From: Otis tarda | Lineage: Eukaryota > Chordata > Aves > Otidiformes > Otididae | Direction of reading: 5' to 3' | DNA length: 64,000 nt | Assembly (NCBI GenBank): GCA_026413225.1 | Contig: CM048554.1 | Location: forward strand, 7,642,001 to 7,706,000 | Part shown: piece by piece, positions 40,122 to 53,365 of the stretch | How positions within the stretch are numbered: the first letter of the stretch is position 1 | Layout: every line of letters begins with the position of its first letter | Notes under the pieces: model-generated | The model's input: only the letters and a program-made list of their open reading frames with translations | Told to the model about the DNA's origin: nothing | Databases searched by the model: none | Made by a program: the position numbers and the translations under genes

Positions 40122-43105
40122 AAATTACGTATTTAAGAATCCACTGCATGCTGCAACTTGCTTTCTAGAAGGACTCATGACTACACAGGGAACCAAGGAG
40201 AGCAGTACATTATGCTAAATTGGTTATTTGTGAACACCCTTTGAAAAATCATTGTCCAAACACTGTCATTTACAAATTCCCAATTTGCTTTCTGCTCATG
40301 TGGCTTCAGCAGCATTAGTTAGTTGGCTGGTTTAGCAAACATTTTTTGTCATTATGTATATTTGCTATCACATTCTTCAAGTGTAAATAATGGAAAAGTA
40401 AAAGCATTAACCATTTGAATAGTAATAAAAATATCTCAGCCCGGTGTTCTAGATATTATATATACATCCCTTTACAGAAAGATAATAAAATGGAAGAAAG
40501 AAGAAAAGAATATCAGTTGGGAAAAAATCTTATGTGTTCTTGGCAGTTTTTAAAGCTGCTATAAGTTTTAATAGTTTTATTTTTCAACAAAAGAAACTAA
40601 TATTTTTTAAATTTAATAAATTCAGTAAGTAGATTATATTACACAAAATTTTTAGTTACAGCTTTTTTTTAAACTACAGCTGAGTAAATTCTCAAAGTAT
40701 TTCTTGTTTAAGAAAAGAAAAGCTGGTAATTTAGCTTTTAACAATATTCCTTTGGGATGTAGAGAGTTTTTTGATAGTTTCTAGACTTTAAGAAAATGTC
40801 CTATGAATAAACAATATTTTGCATCTTTTCTCGTGGATGTTCTGATGAGCTTTTAAAATGATGTGTTAAAGTGGAACATGTAATCCTTTTTCACTGTATT
40901 TTTAACAGAATGCTTTCACATGTGAGTACAATACCGTTCATAAATGGTCATCGTCCATTATTACATAGATGATATTAATAGAGGATTCTTAATGCACTCA
41001 CCAAGCATCTTAATGAATATTGGTAAAACCTGGTTTATACCTTGGGAAATAACGCAAGATTCGGTTCCAGCATGTTGGCTCTCTATCAACCCTACTTAAA
41101 GCTGCTGGCCATCAGGGCCTTATGCCTCCCATGCCTGTACTTAGGGTTTACCTGTTGAATATGATTTTGATGACAAATTTAATGAAAGTTCATATATGGA
41201 ATAATACTTTTACACCATGGCAACGGTATTGAAACATTACTGCTCTTCCTCCACTCATTTTATTTTCCTGGCCAGAAAAGCAGTTTGTGACTGGGGACTC
41301 TGAGAGACTTGTGAAAGCGGAGAACTGTTTTTTGCTGGAGTTGTTGTTTTTTTTTTCTTCATTTGATCTATAGACTCACTGTAGGTCAAAAGTCCCAAGA
41401 CAGAAAGTATGCATATATTAAAATTAACTAGATCTCCTCCTAAATAAATAAGCAAAACCTGCATATAACCCATCTCTGACAGAAAGATATGTAGAACTTT
41501 TTTGTCCTCTTCTCAATAGTTCTCTCTCTTGTAGCAGGTTAAATTGAGCCCTCTGGGGTCACTGGGACATTTTTCCCTATAAAGGTTGTGAAAACACCTA
41601 CTTTCCTCTAATGATGGACGCAGTTTCCAAAGCATAAAACCTCTCGTGCTTTGGAGCCAAAAGTGTAACTGGAAGCCTTGTTTCTAAAAGCATTGTTCAG
41701 GACAGATCGGTGTTTGCCGAGTCCCGCACCGCAGCAGATCTCTGCCAGCATCACTCGTCCCTTCCCAGCTCCCACAGGGCAGCTGGGCTGGGCTGCTCCC
41801 AATGAGGGTGCTGGGTATGGAGACGCAGGGAAGTTAGCTGGCAGCATGAGTAACTGACTGGAGAGGGAAGGTCAAAGCATCTGATAACTGGGGCTTCTAG
41901 TACTTTCCGACAGTAACTGCAAGAGGTATTAATTTTGTCTGTCAAAACAGACTAAAGCAGTATTTAGGAGCTGAAGATTATTCATTTAAATTATTAAAAG
42001 GCTAAAGTTACAGTGATGGATGGATTGGAGGATGCAAGAGGGGACTGAAGTTATATTTAAATATTAATCCACTGTGAAGCTGTCATAACATCCCTTACAG
42101 TAAAAAGTGAAATTGCTGAGGTGCAATATTTGTTTTCTGAAACTATACTTAGGACATATCCAGTTTTCTGCTTCTACAGAATTTCTCAGATTAGGGAATT
42201 TAATCTTTTTAAGCCTGGCTGTTTAGTCAGTACTGACCCTCGTGGTGGTTGTGGCATGAGAGCTTTCCATGCAGCTCTGAATTTTGGCTGGGTCCCATGA
42301 GAGGAGGTCTGTAGGCTGCATGAAAAGGGCTTGAACCTCCAAATGGAAATCCTTGGGAATTATTGATTTTGAAGAACAGGAAATACAGGTTAAGTGCATT
42401 TATTCTTCTTGAGAGTCCTTTGGGCCCACCAATGGTTGAATTTATCTTTCTGAAAGGATGTTTTGTGTGCCGGCATAATGTGTTTCAAATCTGAGCTTCA
42501 ATGAGATGGCAGTGATAGAGTGTATATTAATATCCTCTCTTATAAAACTAACACGGACTGTTTCATTTATAGTTCAGCTTTTTTTTTTTTGTTCATTTTA
42601 AAGAACTATCTCAGATTCTTCAAACAAATACAGTTCTGTTCTTTTAAAGATTAATTGGAAATTGTAATGGTGGAACACATAATCTGATTGCATTAATAAC
42701 AGTTGACTTCATCCTGCCATATGAGATGCAGTTAGTGTGGGCACCGATGGAAACTTCCTTCAATTTGTTACAGGAGAGATACTTATGATTATGAGAGTGG
42801 TATCAGCCTGCTGAGGCGATCCTCCACGAACACAGACAGCTGATTTTTGTGTTGTTTCTTGCAGGACCTGTTGCAACTTTTATAACCACAATTCTTTTAA
42901 AAAGTGTCTTATAGATATATTTCAAGAAGCGTACTTAAAATTTGTAATGTGACTTGAAAATATAGATACATTGCTGTATGTTCTGGTGGAAGTAAAAAGA
43001 GACAGAGTTTTTCGCAAATCTTCTGTCACAATCTTGCCTTTATTTGATTCATTGTGATTAATGTTTCTTGTTTGTTTATTGGGTTTCTTTGTCTTTTGTG
43101 TTGGC

Positions 43106-43128
43106 TTTTTTTTTTTTTTTTTTTTTTT
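43106..43128 (+). repeat. Poly(T) run, 23 nt
   Basis: Longest homopolymer in the window. It supplies an extended pyrimidine tract upstream of the candidate exon at 43174. Confidence 0.9.
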
Positions 43129-43173
43129 GCTCTGATCCTCTCTTATTCTGTTTTCTAATTGTCGATCTTGCAG

Positions 43174-43224
43174 AGGAAAAACGTATTTTGTCACAAATGG
43201 AGCAGGCAAAAAAGCCATCAGCTA
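43174..43224 (+). other. Candidate 51-nt cassette exon (unproven)
   Basis: The segment is preceded by a 23-T run, further T/C-rich sequence, TTCTAAT and TCTTGCAG, and followed by GTAAGG. The acceptor and donor are therefore both strong. The branch-like A is rather close to the AG, at roughly 15 nt. All three forward frames are open. Read in phase 1, as the macrodomain exon at 59174 would require, it gives E-E-K-R-I-L-S-Q-M-E-Q-A-K-K-P-S-A and stays in frame because 51 is divisible by 3. It does not match any MACROD segment I know. It could be a species-specific alternative exon, an exon of an overlapping non-coding transcript, or a chance pairing of splice-like sites. Confidence 0.3.
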
Positions 43225-46200
43225 GTAAGGAGTTACTGTTAATAGATCCATGCTTCTGGAATATTTAAATTCTTTCCCCATTTCATTCAGTGGGAGTTTT
43301 ATTAGTGCTTCAAAAGTCAGAACCTTCAGGATTTGCAAGGCACTTCTCTGCAGCTTTCCCCATCTTCTAAGAGAAGAAAATTCTAGGAAAAACTTGGGAA
43401 AGGATTGGATAAAATGTCCTCTCAGTTGTTTATGCTAAAGCAATTGGGCGTGGGTAAGGATAGATGAGGGCATCTTACCTAAGTCTTGAATTTTAAAAGC
43501 TTTGATTGAAGAGTATTGTCCTATTAAAGACACTTGATCCTGTTAGCACTACAGCCTCTTAAATGTTCAAAGCTTTGTATTCTTGAACAAAGGTTGTAAA
43601 TAAGTGACTTGCATTTACCGTAAGTCTGAAGATTCTCCACCCTAGGAGTTTGTTTGTGTCTTGACACCCTGATTAGATCCCTTCCGGAGAGCACTGTAGA
43701 GTCAGATCCAGGCTTGGTGTGTTTGCTCATCAAGATAGTACTGCTCCTGCAGTTCTGTACAAACTGAGGTGGTTTTTAAAGACTTCATGGCTACAGACAT
43801 CTTGGCACAGAAGGAGACCTTGTGAAAAACATGTGTGTTGGCTTGCAACAAAGTGGTCTTTTTTTAAAAAGACATGACGTATTTCTCTAAGAACATGCAT
43901 GGTTCGCCTTTATGTAGTTCACCTTTGAGTGTTTCTACGCGGATTCCAGGACGCTGTGGTATTCTTTGCCACCTCCCCTCCCGCCCCCCCACCACCTTAA
44001 ATTTCCATTATTAACAGATTGGTGAACACAATTACTTAAAAACTTGTTTTGGATTTCACAAGTTTCCTTTTTGGAGAAGAATTACAATTTTTGTCTGTGG
44101 TCAGCCAGAATTTCTCTTCTCTGCAGTGCATATTATAAAATACAAAGCTGGCTGGTGAATTCAGCAAAACTGAAATAATGTGTTCCAATATTTTTAGACT
44201 TCTAAGTGCCGGTATCTCTCTTACTAACACTAGTCCTTGCTTTATGACAACTGGTGTTCCACTTTCGGCAGTGACCATAGTCTTCCAGTAAGAGTCACCC
44301 GCATACTCCTACCCCTTTGCAGTATTAGTAGAAGCTAAACTTGCAGTTTAAATGAGATGACTGGGATTAGTCATCAGGACAGAGAAGATTTAAAGTGGCC
44401 TTGATTGGGGTCCTTAAAATTATGAAGTAGAAAGTAAAGCCATTATAGTCAAAGAGGAAGAATGATAAAAAGAAATTAAGATGCAAGGAAAGAATGGGTT
44501 TGTTTTATGTTTTGTGTACTTCAAAAGAAATAAAGGCACGATGTTACCTTGTATTTTTCTGATCAGCATAGGACTTTCCTTGTGGCAAGAGATAAGAGAA
44601 ACATACCATGAAATAATTGCTTTTTTAGAAGGGAGTTTCATAACACTAAGAAATACTTCTGCTGTGAAAATTAAGTAGAGGAAAACATGCATACTTACTG
44701 TCGCTAAATATTTTTATATAACTCTGTGTGTATAAAACACTTTTTTGAGACCTTTCATCTCAGTATTTTTATATGAAATAGGACATTTCAATGAGCAGCT
44801 TATGCTTTTTCTTTTAGTCCTTTTCTGTTTTAGGGATCCATTCTCCTAGTATTATTCTTCAGTTTGGTTTCCTCCAGTGTTTTCCTACACTTGAGACATT
44901 TATCTCCATATTTTCCCATGGTTTCTCCTTTCTTAGTGTGGACTACGAGAATAATTTTTAGAGACGCGGTGAGAAGAGTGTGGCTCCTAGCCTAGTTTTC
45001 TCTCCACGTGCATGGACATCTCTCCTGTGCTTGAATTATTATCTTCTTTTTTTTTTTGATGGGAAAGAGAGAATTAAGCCATCCTGGGTGGTGCATATTT
45101 TGCTTTTCCATTGCTCTGTGCAGCAAGTGTTTGACCAAAGGAGTAGCAAATAGAGCTTAAGACTCAGTGGAGCTATGCAGGTCCTGTGTAATTAAGGTTT
45201 TGCAGTACTGAAGTAATAAACTCTTCTTCTGATTTCACGCCTTGGAAGTGGTCTGCGCTGCAGACTTGGTTTATGGCTTGCCCTTTCCACCTTCTCAGTC
45301 TGATAGCTGTTGTCTAAGGAATATTAGAATTTGTCTTTATTTTTGGTCATTTTCTGTCCCTCACGTGCCGTATCAAGCTGTTGCCACCCAGTATTCTTGT
45401 GCTACCCCGTGTAGCTTTTCTCCTTTGTCCTGGTGTAAGAAGTAAGGATTTTTTTTTTTGTTGTTGTAATTTTCAGTAATTAAACTGATTAGAATTAAAC
45501 TGGTGGGGAAACTGCATTTGATTACACAGGCAATACAGAGGAGGTAAAACTTGTCTAACTAGGTTCCTTTCCAGCCTTTAGGCTTTTAATAGCTAAGTTA
45601 ATTTCCTAGAGGAATATGGGCTGATTGAAGGAAAAACTATAATCATTAATTGCAGTAGATTTAATTTGTTTGAAGGGGAAGAAAAGAGGTGTGCACCTGC
45701 GCAGTCACTTATTCCAGCCAGAGTAGTATGATTTTTGCTGCCTGTACCAAATTCTGGTAAAATTTTTGGACTGTTTGTGGCTTTTATACATATTGCTAGG
45801 ATATATATAGATCTTGTGATCTTACATCACAGGATTATTAGAAATAAATTAACAAGATGTCTCTTCCTGCAGATTATGACCGTAAACTTACACGATGTAT
45901 TTAGTAGCGTAGGTTTTGTATTGTAATAGATCTACCTGATGCTTCAGGGATATGAGATCTTCTCCAGCTATCCACTGAACCGTTTCTTGGCTAATGCGGT
46001 TATAGAATATGAGATTACTGTTGTTGCTTTCCAAGAGAAAACAGAGTTTTCCATATTTAATAAGGTGGGGGTTTTAAAATTGTCATTTAATTTCCTTCTC
46101 CCTGATGATCAGAGCATGTGACTCGTGTTTTGGGGCCTCTCTCTATTAATTGCCACTAGAGAAGTAATTTTATAGAGAGCTTTAAAAGATGATTAATCTT

Positions 46201-47458
46201 TTTCTTTTCTGAGCAGCTATAAAAACATACTTTACTTGCCTTACAGATGTGCTTATATAGAGCATAAGATGCCTCTAATATCCTTTGACATTACTGGTCT
46301 CTGCATCCCTATAAGCAACATATTTGTACTTTGCCTATTTCTGTCTTTGTTTTCTCAATACATTTTTCAGAAGTACTCAACTGACTCATAAATCACCATA
46401 GTAGTGTTAGAATAATGAAATGAAGTGTTTGCTATGCACAAATTAGATTTTAGTAGCCCTGTTTGTGTTTCCTAGATGTGAAACAGATCACTGTGGGCAC
46501 GTACTAATCCTGGATGCAAAAGGTCTATATGAAGGCTTGGAGCTTCTTAAGATTTTGGATTTTCCTGATATAAAGTATAGAAGGAATGATAACTCATTGA
46601 AATGACAACTTACTGAGAACGTTTTTTTAAAAAAGTTGCTGTAGATGGGCTGTATACATTGCAGCATTTGGGAGAAAAATGACTAACCTTGGACTGCACA
46701 CATTCATCCTAGCATGGTTTTTGTGCTACATGTATTTGTCTCCCTTTTTTTGCCTTACAGAAAGATAGGGAAAACCAAAACCAGAGAAGTGTTTATTTGC
46801 TCAACACTTTAAAAGTACTCAGTAATAGGAAAAAAAGAGGAGCAGCATCTTTTAAAGTAATTAATCAGCTTTCCTAAATTTATCTTTAGTCTAATTATCT
46901 GTAGAAATTGTTTGTAGGATTATTTTTTAGACTTTGTTTCCTCTGTCTTAAGCTCTGATTAGCGAGCCACAGTCCCTTTTGTCAAAGCTTTCAGTGAGAA
47001 TACCTCCAACAATTAGGTGCTATGGTATACAAAAAGGCTTGCATTTGGGTTGTGGCCCAGGCAAAGGGTCAAACTTGTTCACTTATTTGTTTTACAGAGT
47101 GGTACTACTCTTGAGTCAATGGGCAAACTGTTACTAGAAGCAACAAAAGGAAATGTTGGCAAAAATAGCAAGTACAAGCAGTTCTTGTGATTTGGGGTAG
47201 TGGTTATAGCTGAAAGGATTTGTGGTGGAAGTGCTTGTGGTGATGATGGTAAATCTTTGCCACCAGAGGGTGAGTTCACATAATCCATCTTGGGTTCCCA
47301 AAACACAGATGTCCCTCATTGCCACCTGACAGTGCCTGCCTTTCCTGTGTGGCCATTTAGGGAAACTGGTCTTCTGTATGTAGTCTTCTGATCTGCATCC
47401 AGAAGTCGTGTCTGCTCTAGGGAGCTCAAATATACTGTGTAACTGGGAATAACCCTAC

Positions 47459-47463
47459 ATGAC
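47459..47463. repeat. Target-site duplication (ATGAC), copy 1
   Basis: Perfect five-base match to 48091-48095, directly abutting the LTR end. Confidence 0.9.
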
Positions 47464-48090
47464 TGTTGTGGTTTAGCCCTCGTCACCACACAGTTTCTCG
47501 CTCACCCTCCCCCTCCCCAGGGGGATGGGGGAGAGAATTGAGAAGAAAGGAAAACTTGTGAGTCGATATGAAGACAGTTTACTAAAATAGCAAAGGAAAA
47601 CCATGATAATAACAGAATATAAGGATACCAAAATGTATAAAATGAACAATGCACAATTTCTCACCACCCAGTGTCCCAATGACTGATGCAGCCTGTCCCA
47701 AGCAGCGATCACAGAAACGAAACTAAGCAGCCAGCAAAGGAGCAAAAGCCAGCCAGCAAGGTAGGGGGAACGATGCCAGCAAGTGAGAGAAAGGGATGGA
47801 TGCCAGGAAGGCAGATACCACCCCCAGCCAACCCCCACATATATATTGAGCATGACGTTTATGGCATGGAATACTCTCCTTGGCCAGTTTGGGTCAATTA
47901 TTCTGTCTGTCTTTCACCCAGCTTCCTGCATCTGCGCATTAGCGAGACTTGGGAAGCCAGACAGTGTCCTTGGTCTCATTAACAACAACTCATATCACTG
48001 GTGTGTTTATCAACATTCTTCACATCCCAAATCCAAAACACACCGGCTACTGAGAGGAACATTAACTCCATCTCTGCCGAAACCAGTTCA
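47464..48090 (-). mobile_element. Solo LTR of an avian endogenous retrovirus, type B, 627 bp, complete
   Basis: On the plus strand it runs TGTTGTGGTTTAGCCC...AACCAGTTCA between perfect ATGAC duplications. The sense strand is minus (TGAACTGGTTTCGGC at its start). The sense strand carries a TATA-like AATATATATG (47838-47847) after GTCATGCTCA. An AGTAAA variant polyadenylation signal (47578-47583) sits in the block resembling the family's AAACTGTCTTTATCTC. The 5-bp duplication suggests an ERVL-like class. No internal sequence remains. A 126-codon minus-strand frame at 47473-47853 is not a credible gene. Confidence 0.9.
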
Positions 48091-48095
48091 ATGAC
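48091..48095. repeat. Target-site duplication (ATGAC), copy 2
   Basis: Perfect match to 47459-47463. It fixes the LTR boundary after ...AGTTCA. Confidence 0.9.
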
Positions 48096-51000
48096 AAGGT
48101 AGCATGAGTCTCGGTTGATACAGGCAATGTTTCCATATCTAAATTTGGCCAGTGGAATTAACAGGAAGCAAGGATGGGAAATTTTAGGGATGATGCTCTG
48201 TTGCATATACGATGAAGTTATTGGTTAGGCATTGCAGCTTGATGGTTTCTCTTTCTGCATGGCATATTGGTGTGCGACAGTGCAGCCAGCCTGCCCTCCT
48301 GTTGCGCTTCAGAGAAAATGAAAGATTCTTGTCCAGCCTAACATCACTAAATTTTTCATCAAAGCCTTTATACCGCTTCTGCCAGATACTATCTGCTTGA
48401 ATACGTAATCTTATAACAACAGTGCCTATTTACTGCATTTTTTTAAATAATAGCTTTAATCTCTTTTGTCAGTAAGAAGTGCCTGTAATCTTAATGTTAA
48501 AGAGGTGTCTCGAGAATATAACAAAACTGACTCCTTGCTTTATTTCTCACACAGTCATGGGGTACCCAAGGAGCAGGTACGCAGTTGGTACGCAGGCAAA
48601 TAAGGTGCAGGGCGCTGTTTGGTAGGCAAGTAACTGAGCAGTGCAGCTCCAGCCTGACGATTGTTGAGATAAATCATGAACTGTGAGCATCTGCAGCTAG
48701 GAGAGATTAGAAACTCCCAACAACCTGACAGGAACAAAGAATTGTCCCACTCAATCTGAAATCCTGTCATTGCCAGGGATTTCGTCTGGGAACTTGGCTC
48801 TGTCACTGCTTTTAAAATTTCTGCAGGCCTTCACATCATTTTGATTACTTGTGATCTCCCTTTTCTTTAAAGTTCCTGAACAGTTTTTAAAGTTTTCATG
48901 GCATGTGAAAATGGTAAGCTAACAGTATTTTTTTTTCTATATTTTTTCAAACTTTAGATAATGTTTCTTCATTTTAAGGCAAATAATGGATTGTAGTTTC
49001 CAGGAACAGTAAAATGGAGAGGATAATCCATCTCCCTCTGACTAAGCTGACTTACTTTTATAATAAAAGGGGCAGTGTCTGATTTCTCAAATAGAGTAAG
49101 TTGATGGCTACACTTTAGTCTTAATATCTTTTATTTTCTTCTCAAGAGTTTTTTCTTTTAGCTTATAGATGGTAACTTTTTGAAACAGTTAAGATAAAGT
49201 ATGAATAGCATCTTTGACAACAATATGCAGGAAGATTTGGGACAATATTCTCATGGACAGTGCAAGATGTCCAGCCTATATTTTACTGTAATGCATTATT
49301 CCTGGTTTGACTGCAATACTGAGGTTAAGTTCCACTTTCCCTTATAAAGGAATACATGCCTGTTGTTATACAAATATTTAGCCCTATAGCAACAGTTTGA
49401 GCCTGTGTTTGAAAACAAAAAAAAAGTACAGTAAAATACATAACCAGACTCTCTGTTTCTTCTGTAATGTGGCTCACGCTGACCACAGTGGGAGCCGCGT
49501 TTAATTTCAGGCTATATAAAGAAAGGATCATTAGCGAGGTTTTACAACCTCATATGCAGAGCGTGTTCCATTCACCCAGTTGGATCCGTTTTAAAGTAGA
49601 TCTTGCTTCGGCGCTTTACTTGCAGGCTCCTCAAATCCTACATGTCTGCGCTAGTTGCTTGCAGGAGCTTGTAATTCATTGTCAAAATCTTCCTTCCAGG
49701 CTGCTCTTGCAAAAACAGTGCAATAACACCTTGCCTTCCTCTAACTTTGCGGCAAAATTTGCAAGTGAAGTCTTGTCTGCATAGCTGGAAAACAGTGCGA
49801 GGGCTGTTTTGGTAGGGCATGAGGTGTGCCTTTTTGAAAATTTATTTTCCCCTTTCTTTTTTCTTCTTTTTCTTTTTTAAAACTGAATGTTGTTCATGAG
49901 CATTAATACCCTGAGAAAAAAAAACAAAACACAGTGATGTGGGCACTTGTAGCCAGGCCTGGCCTGGCTTAGGCTGCCTTTGAGTAAACCAGAAGCACTC
50001 CGGGGTGTGGGCGGCCTCTTGCTGCTGGTCACTCTGTGGAGAAACACACCGTGCTGCTGCCGGGGCAAGGCCCCAGGTAGCTTCTTTTCAGCAATGGCTT
50101 TTGACTTCATAACCAGTTAGGGATTTTTATTGTTTTGAAGCCTGAATGTTGAATATTAATGTTTTGAGACTGAAATATGTTCGTTTTTATCACCTTTGGT
50201 TTCTTTTTATTTTCAGAGCATAATTGTTGCTTTACTAAAACTTTTTGCAATTAAACATTTTATTTCTTGAAATCTAATATGAATTATTTCCTAGTGAAGG
50301 AAATTGAAATGAAATCTTGTGATTAGCTACAGCATAAGTACCATACCAATTTAAAAAAAAAAAAAGGTAACAGCTCATGTACCTGTAGACCTTGAGAGGT
50401 TCAGAACTGGTTGTAATTTTGAAAAGACGAAAGCAAAGAAAGCACAAAGAACTTCATTCTGACTTTTTTCTGTTTTCCGGATAACATGTTCTAGTACCTC
50501 TGGGATACTGGGCGGATGCATGAATTATATAAATGTTGCTAATTATTTTGAAATAAATACTACCAAGACTGCTTTTCTAATTGTCCAGTAGAACCTAGGA
50601 TTACCTCTTATTCTGTTTTGTGTAGGCTTTTAAATATTGATGATGACTCTACTTAAAGGGATTAATTATATACTGCAGCACTTTGATTCCCTTTAATGTT
50701 ACATTTACAAACCACACAAATGGCCCAAATTCTGAGATAAAGAATTGGCTCCAGTAGTCCTGAATATGTTTTTCCTCATTATTCTGCCCTGAAATAAGTT
50801 CCTGTTGCTTTACGTTTCAGCTCAGCTATATTTTAAAATACCTTAGATGATCTAGAAGGCAACTTTAAGTGGTTGAGCAAACCACAAATTGACACACTAA
50901 ATGGATGAAATCTCAATTCATAGCTTTCCCTTTAGCATCTAGTAGCCTGTGTGACAATTTATCAACCTGTGTTTTAGAATGAAATGATTCCTGCTTTGCA

Positions 51001-53248
51001 CCTTTCTCATGTTTGCCAGAAAGAATTGAGAGGGATGTGAAAAATGAGCGTACCTTCTGCACAGGGGTTCACACAAAACACGACGACGGACCTTTCTGTG
51101 CTTACCAGCCAGTTTTAGCCCTTTCTAGCTCCTTCCCATTCAAAGCTTCCCGTGCAGCTTCTACTTCAACAAGTCTGTTGTTTTCTCATTCCCAAGGATG
51201 AGATCAGCCTCATCAAACAGGTTCTTCTAACTGACCTTCATGAGGCGTTGGTGGGAAACCTTTTCCTTTCGCATCGCTTTCTTTCCTTTGATTTGGAATA
51301 GATATTTCTGTCTAGCTGAAAATAATACCAGTGGATGGGTATGAAGGTTATGAATTTCATTGGTATCAATGTGTGAACAGTGTTTTTGCAATATTTCACC
51401 AGAAAATGTTTGCAGAGTTGTGTTTGGGACTGAAGATCTCCTGATTAATACCATTCTTAAAAACAAGTTCATCTGGTTTTTTGGATATTCTTTTAAGTTA
51501 CACTTTTTGCTGTGGTTGACTGACTTCCCCACGAAGAAGCAATTGTGGTGACTGGAGTCCTCGGGCTACTGTAAAATTCAGGCTCCTTTTAAAGTTGGAG
51601 CCTAGTCTTCAGTCCATATGGAAGTTTATACAACGGTGTTTAGGAAGTACTCTAGGCCAAACGCCTTCTCTCAAGTGTTTTTCTTAGTATGAGTTAGACA
51701 GCTTCAATGTCTGTTAATTTTTTCTCAGTCCGCATTAAAGCAATTAGTGTATTTCACTGTAAGGTAAAAACCTGTCATTTTGCTGCTTCTACTTTGAAGG
51801 TATGCCTCTGATGTACTCTAAATTTTAAATGCTGGGCTGATAGCTGTGTGCTTATTTCTGTACTGCCTTCACAGTACTGATGCTGCTGATGACTGCTGCC
51901 TTGCCTATATTGTTTTTTGTGGGTTTGGTGTTTTGGTTTTTATTTTCCCACTCTTGATATCAGATTTGAGAGATGCTTTGCATATGACTGATTAAGCTTA
52001 ATGAGTGCAATATTTAACTTTTAAAAATAGCTTTCTTGCATAAATGCACATTATCTATTGAGTTGGTAATGTATTAAAATAAGAACAATAACTGAAAAGT
52101 TATGATGGTTATTGTTTCCTTATTGAATTCAGAATGTTGTGAAGGCAATTTCCTTGACAGGATCAACTCCAGAGCTCTTAGGAGTATGCTGATTTTTTTT
52201 CCCTTAATCTATGAAATACCCTTTACAAGCTTGGAATTGGAGATAATGACTACTTTATTTGCAAAGATGGCAAAACTTTGTTTTAACAATTTGTTCTCTA
52301 TAGAGAATTTGTGAGGGGGACGAACAGAATAGCACAGGTTGTATGACGAGTAAACGACAAAGCCATTTTATTAGTTCAGATACAAACCCTATACTTTTAC
52401 TTGCACAAAGCTTCAGTTAGATTTTATTTATCTTTAAAACAGGACAAATTTATAATGTGCATTTTCAGTATCTGGGAAAAAAGTAAGGCATGGAAAATTC
52501 AGTCACTTTCTTTTGTCTCCCACATAATCCATTTTACTAACACAGATCATGGAAACTTGATAAGCTGAATTGTTTGGACTCACTGGATCATGCTTCTGGA
52601 CATCTTGACTTTTTAGAAAGCGAGCTTGAAGTTGATACTTTTTACTAGCAATAAAATAAGACTACATAGACATTTACTTATATTTACAGAGGGTTTTTAT
52701 GTGCAGAAGAGCAGAAGATTTCTTAATACATGGCAGCTCAACTCTTTGGGTGACTGTCGAGAACATGATCTTCCCTAGATCACCTGTTAAAAGCAAGCAA
52801 ACCCCCAAACTATTGGGCTAAACTCAGAAGTGTCTTAGCAGCCTTCAGGAGCAGAGCAGTTCGGGGCCAAATCTTTGGCTGATGCAGGGATTGCTCCAAG
52901 GAGTCCTCTGTGGGGACTGGCCCACTGCCCTTGCACTCGTGGTGTTGCTGTCTGCGTCAGTCTCCAGCCTGTGCACAAGCCAAAGGATTCAATCCCAGTT
53001 CGATTCCTTGGTGTCACTCCAGAGGGGCAAAAGCCCTTTCCAGGTGTAGAGAGAAGGAACTGGTTTGTAGAAATTTTCTGCACCGTAGAAAACCGTTCAG
53101 GAAATTGCTGCTTCCCATACTCCGGAGCTGTTTCTGGTGCCTGGTTGCAGGCAGGTTGTTGTCACACCCTCCATATTGAGTGAGTATCTGAAGGCTGTGT
53201 TTTCCGAAGGCATATGGGTGTCTGAAGATGCTAATAATGGTACTTACT

Positions 53249-53365
53249 GAGGTGCCTAAACATTTTAAGTTGATCTTATTTTGTAGGCTGGGTGTTTTTC
53301 TAATTTCCAGTAGTCTCTGCTTTGCCTGATTAGGCACTTACATAACTTTGGAAATCTGGCCCAGT
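53249..53365. repeat. Possible ancient inverted-repeat element
   Basis: AGGTGCCTAAA near the left end and TTAGGCACTT near the right end are near-complementary. They are followed by AACTTTGGAAATCTGGCCC, a tail reminiscent of old sauropsid interspersed repeats. The evidence is weak and family assignment was not possible. Confidence 0.3.
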
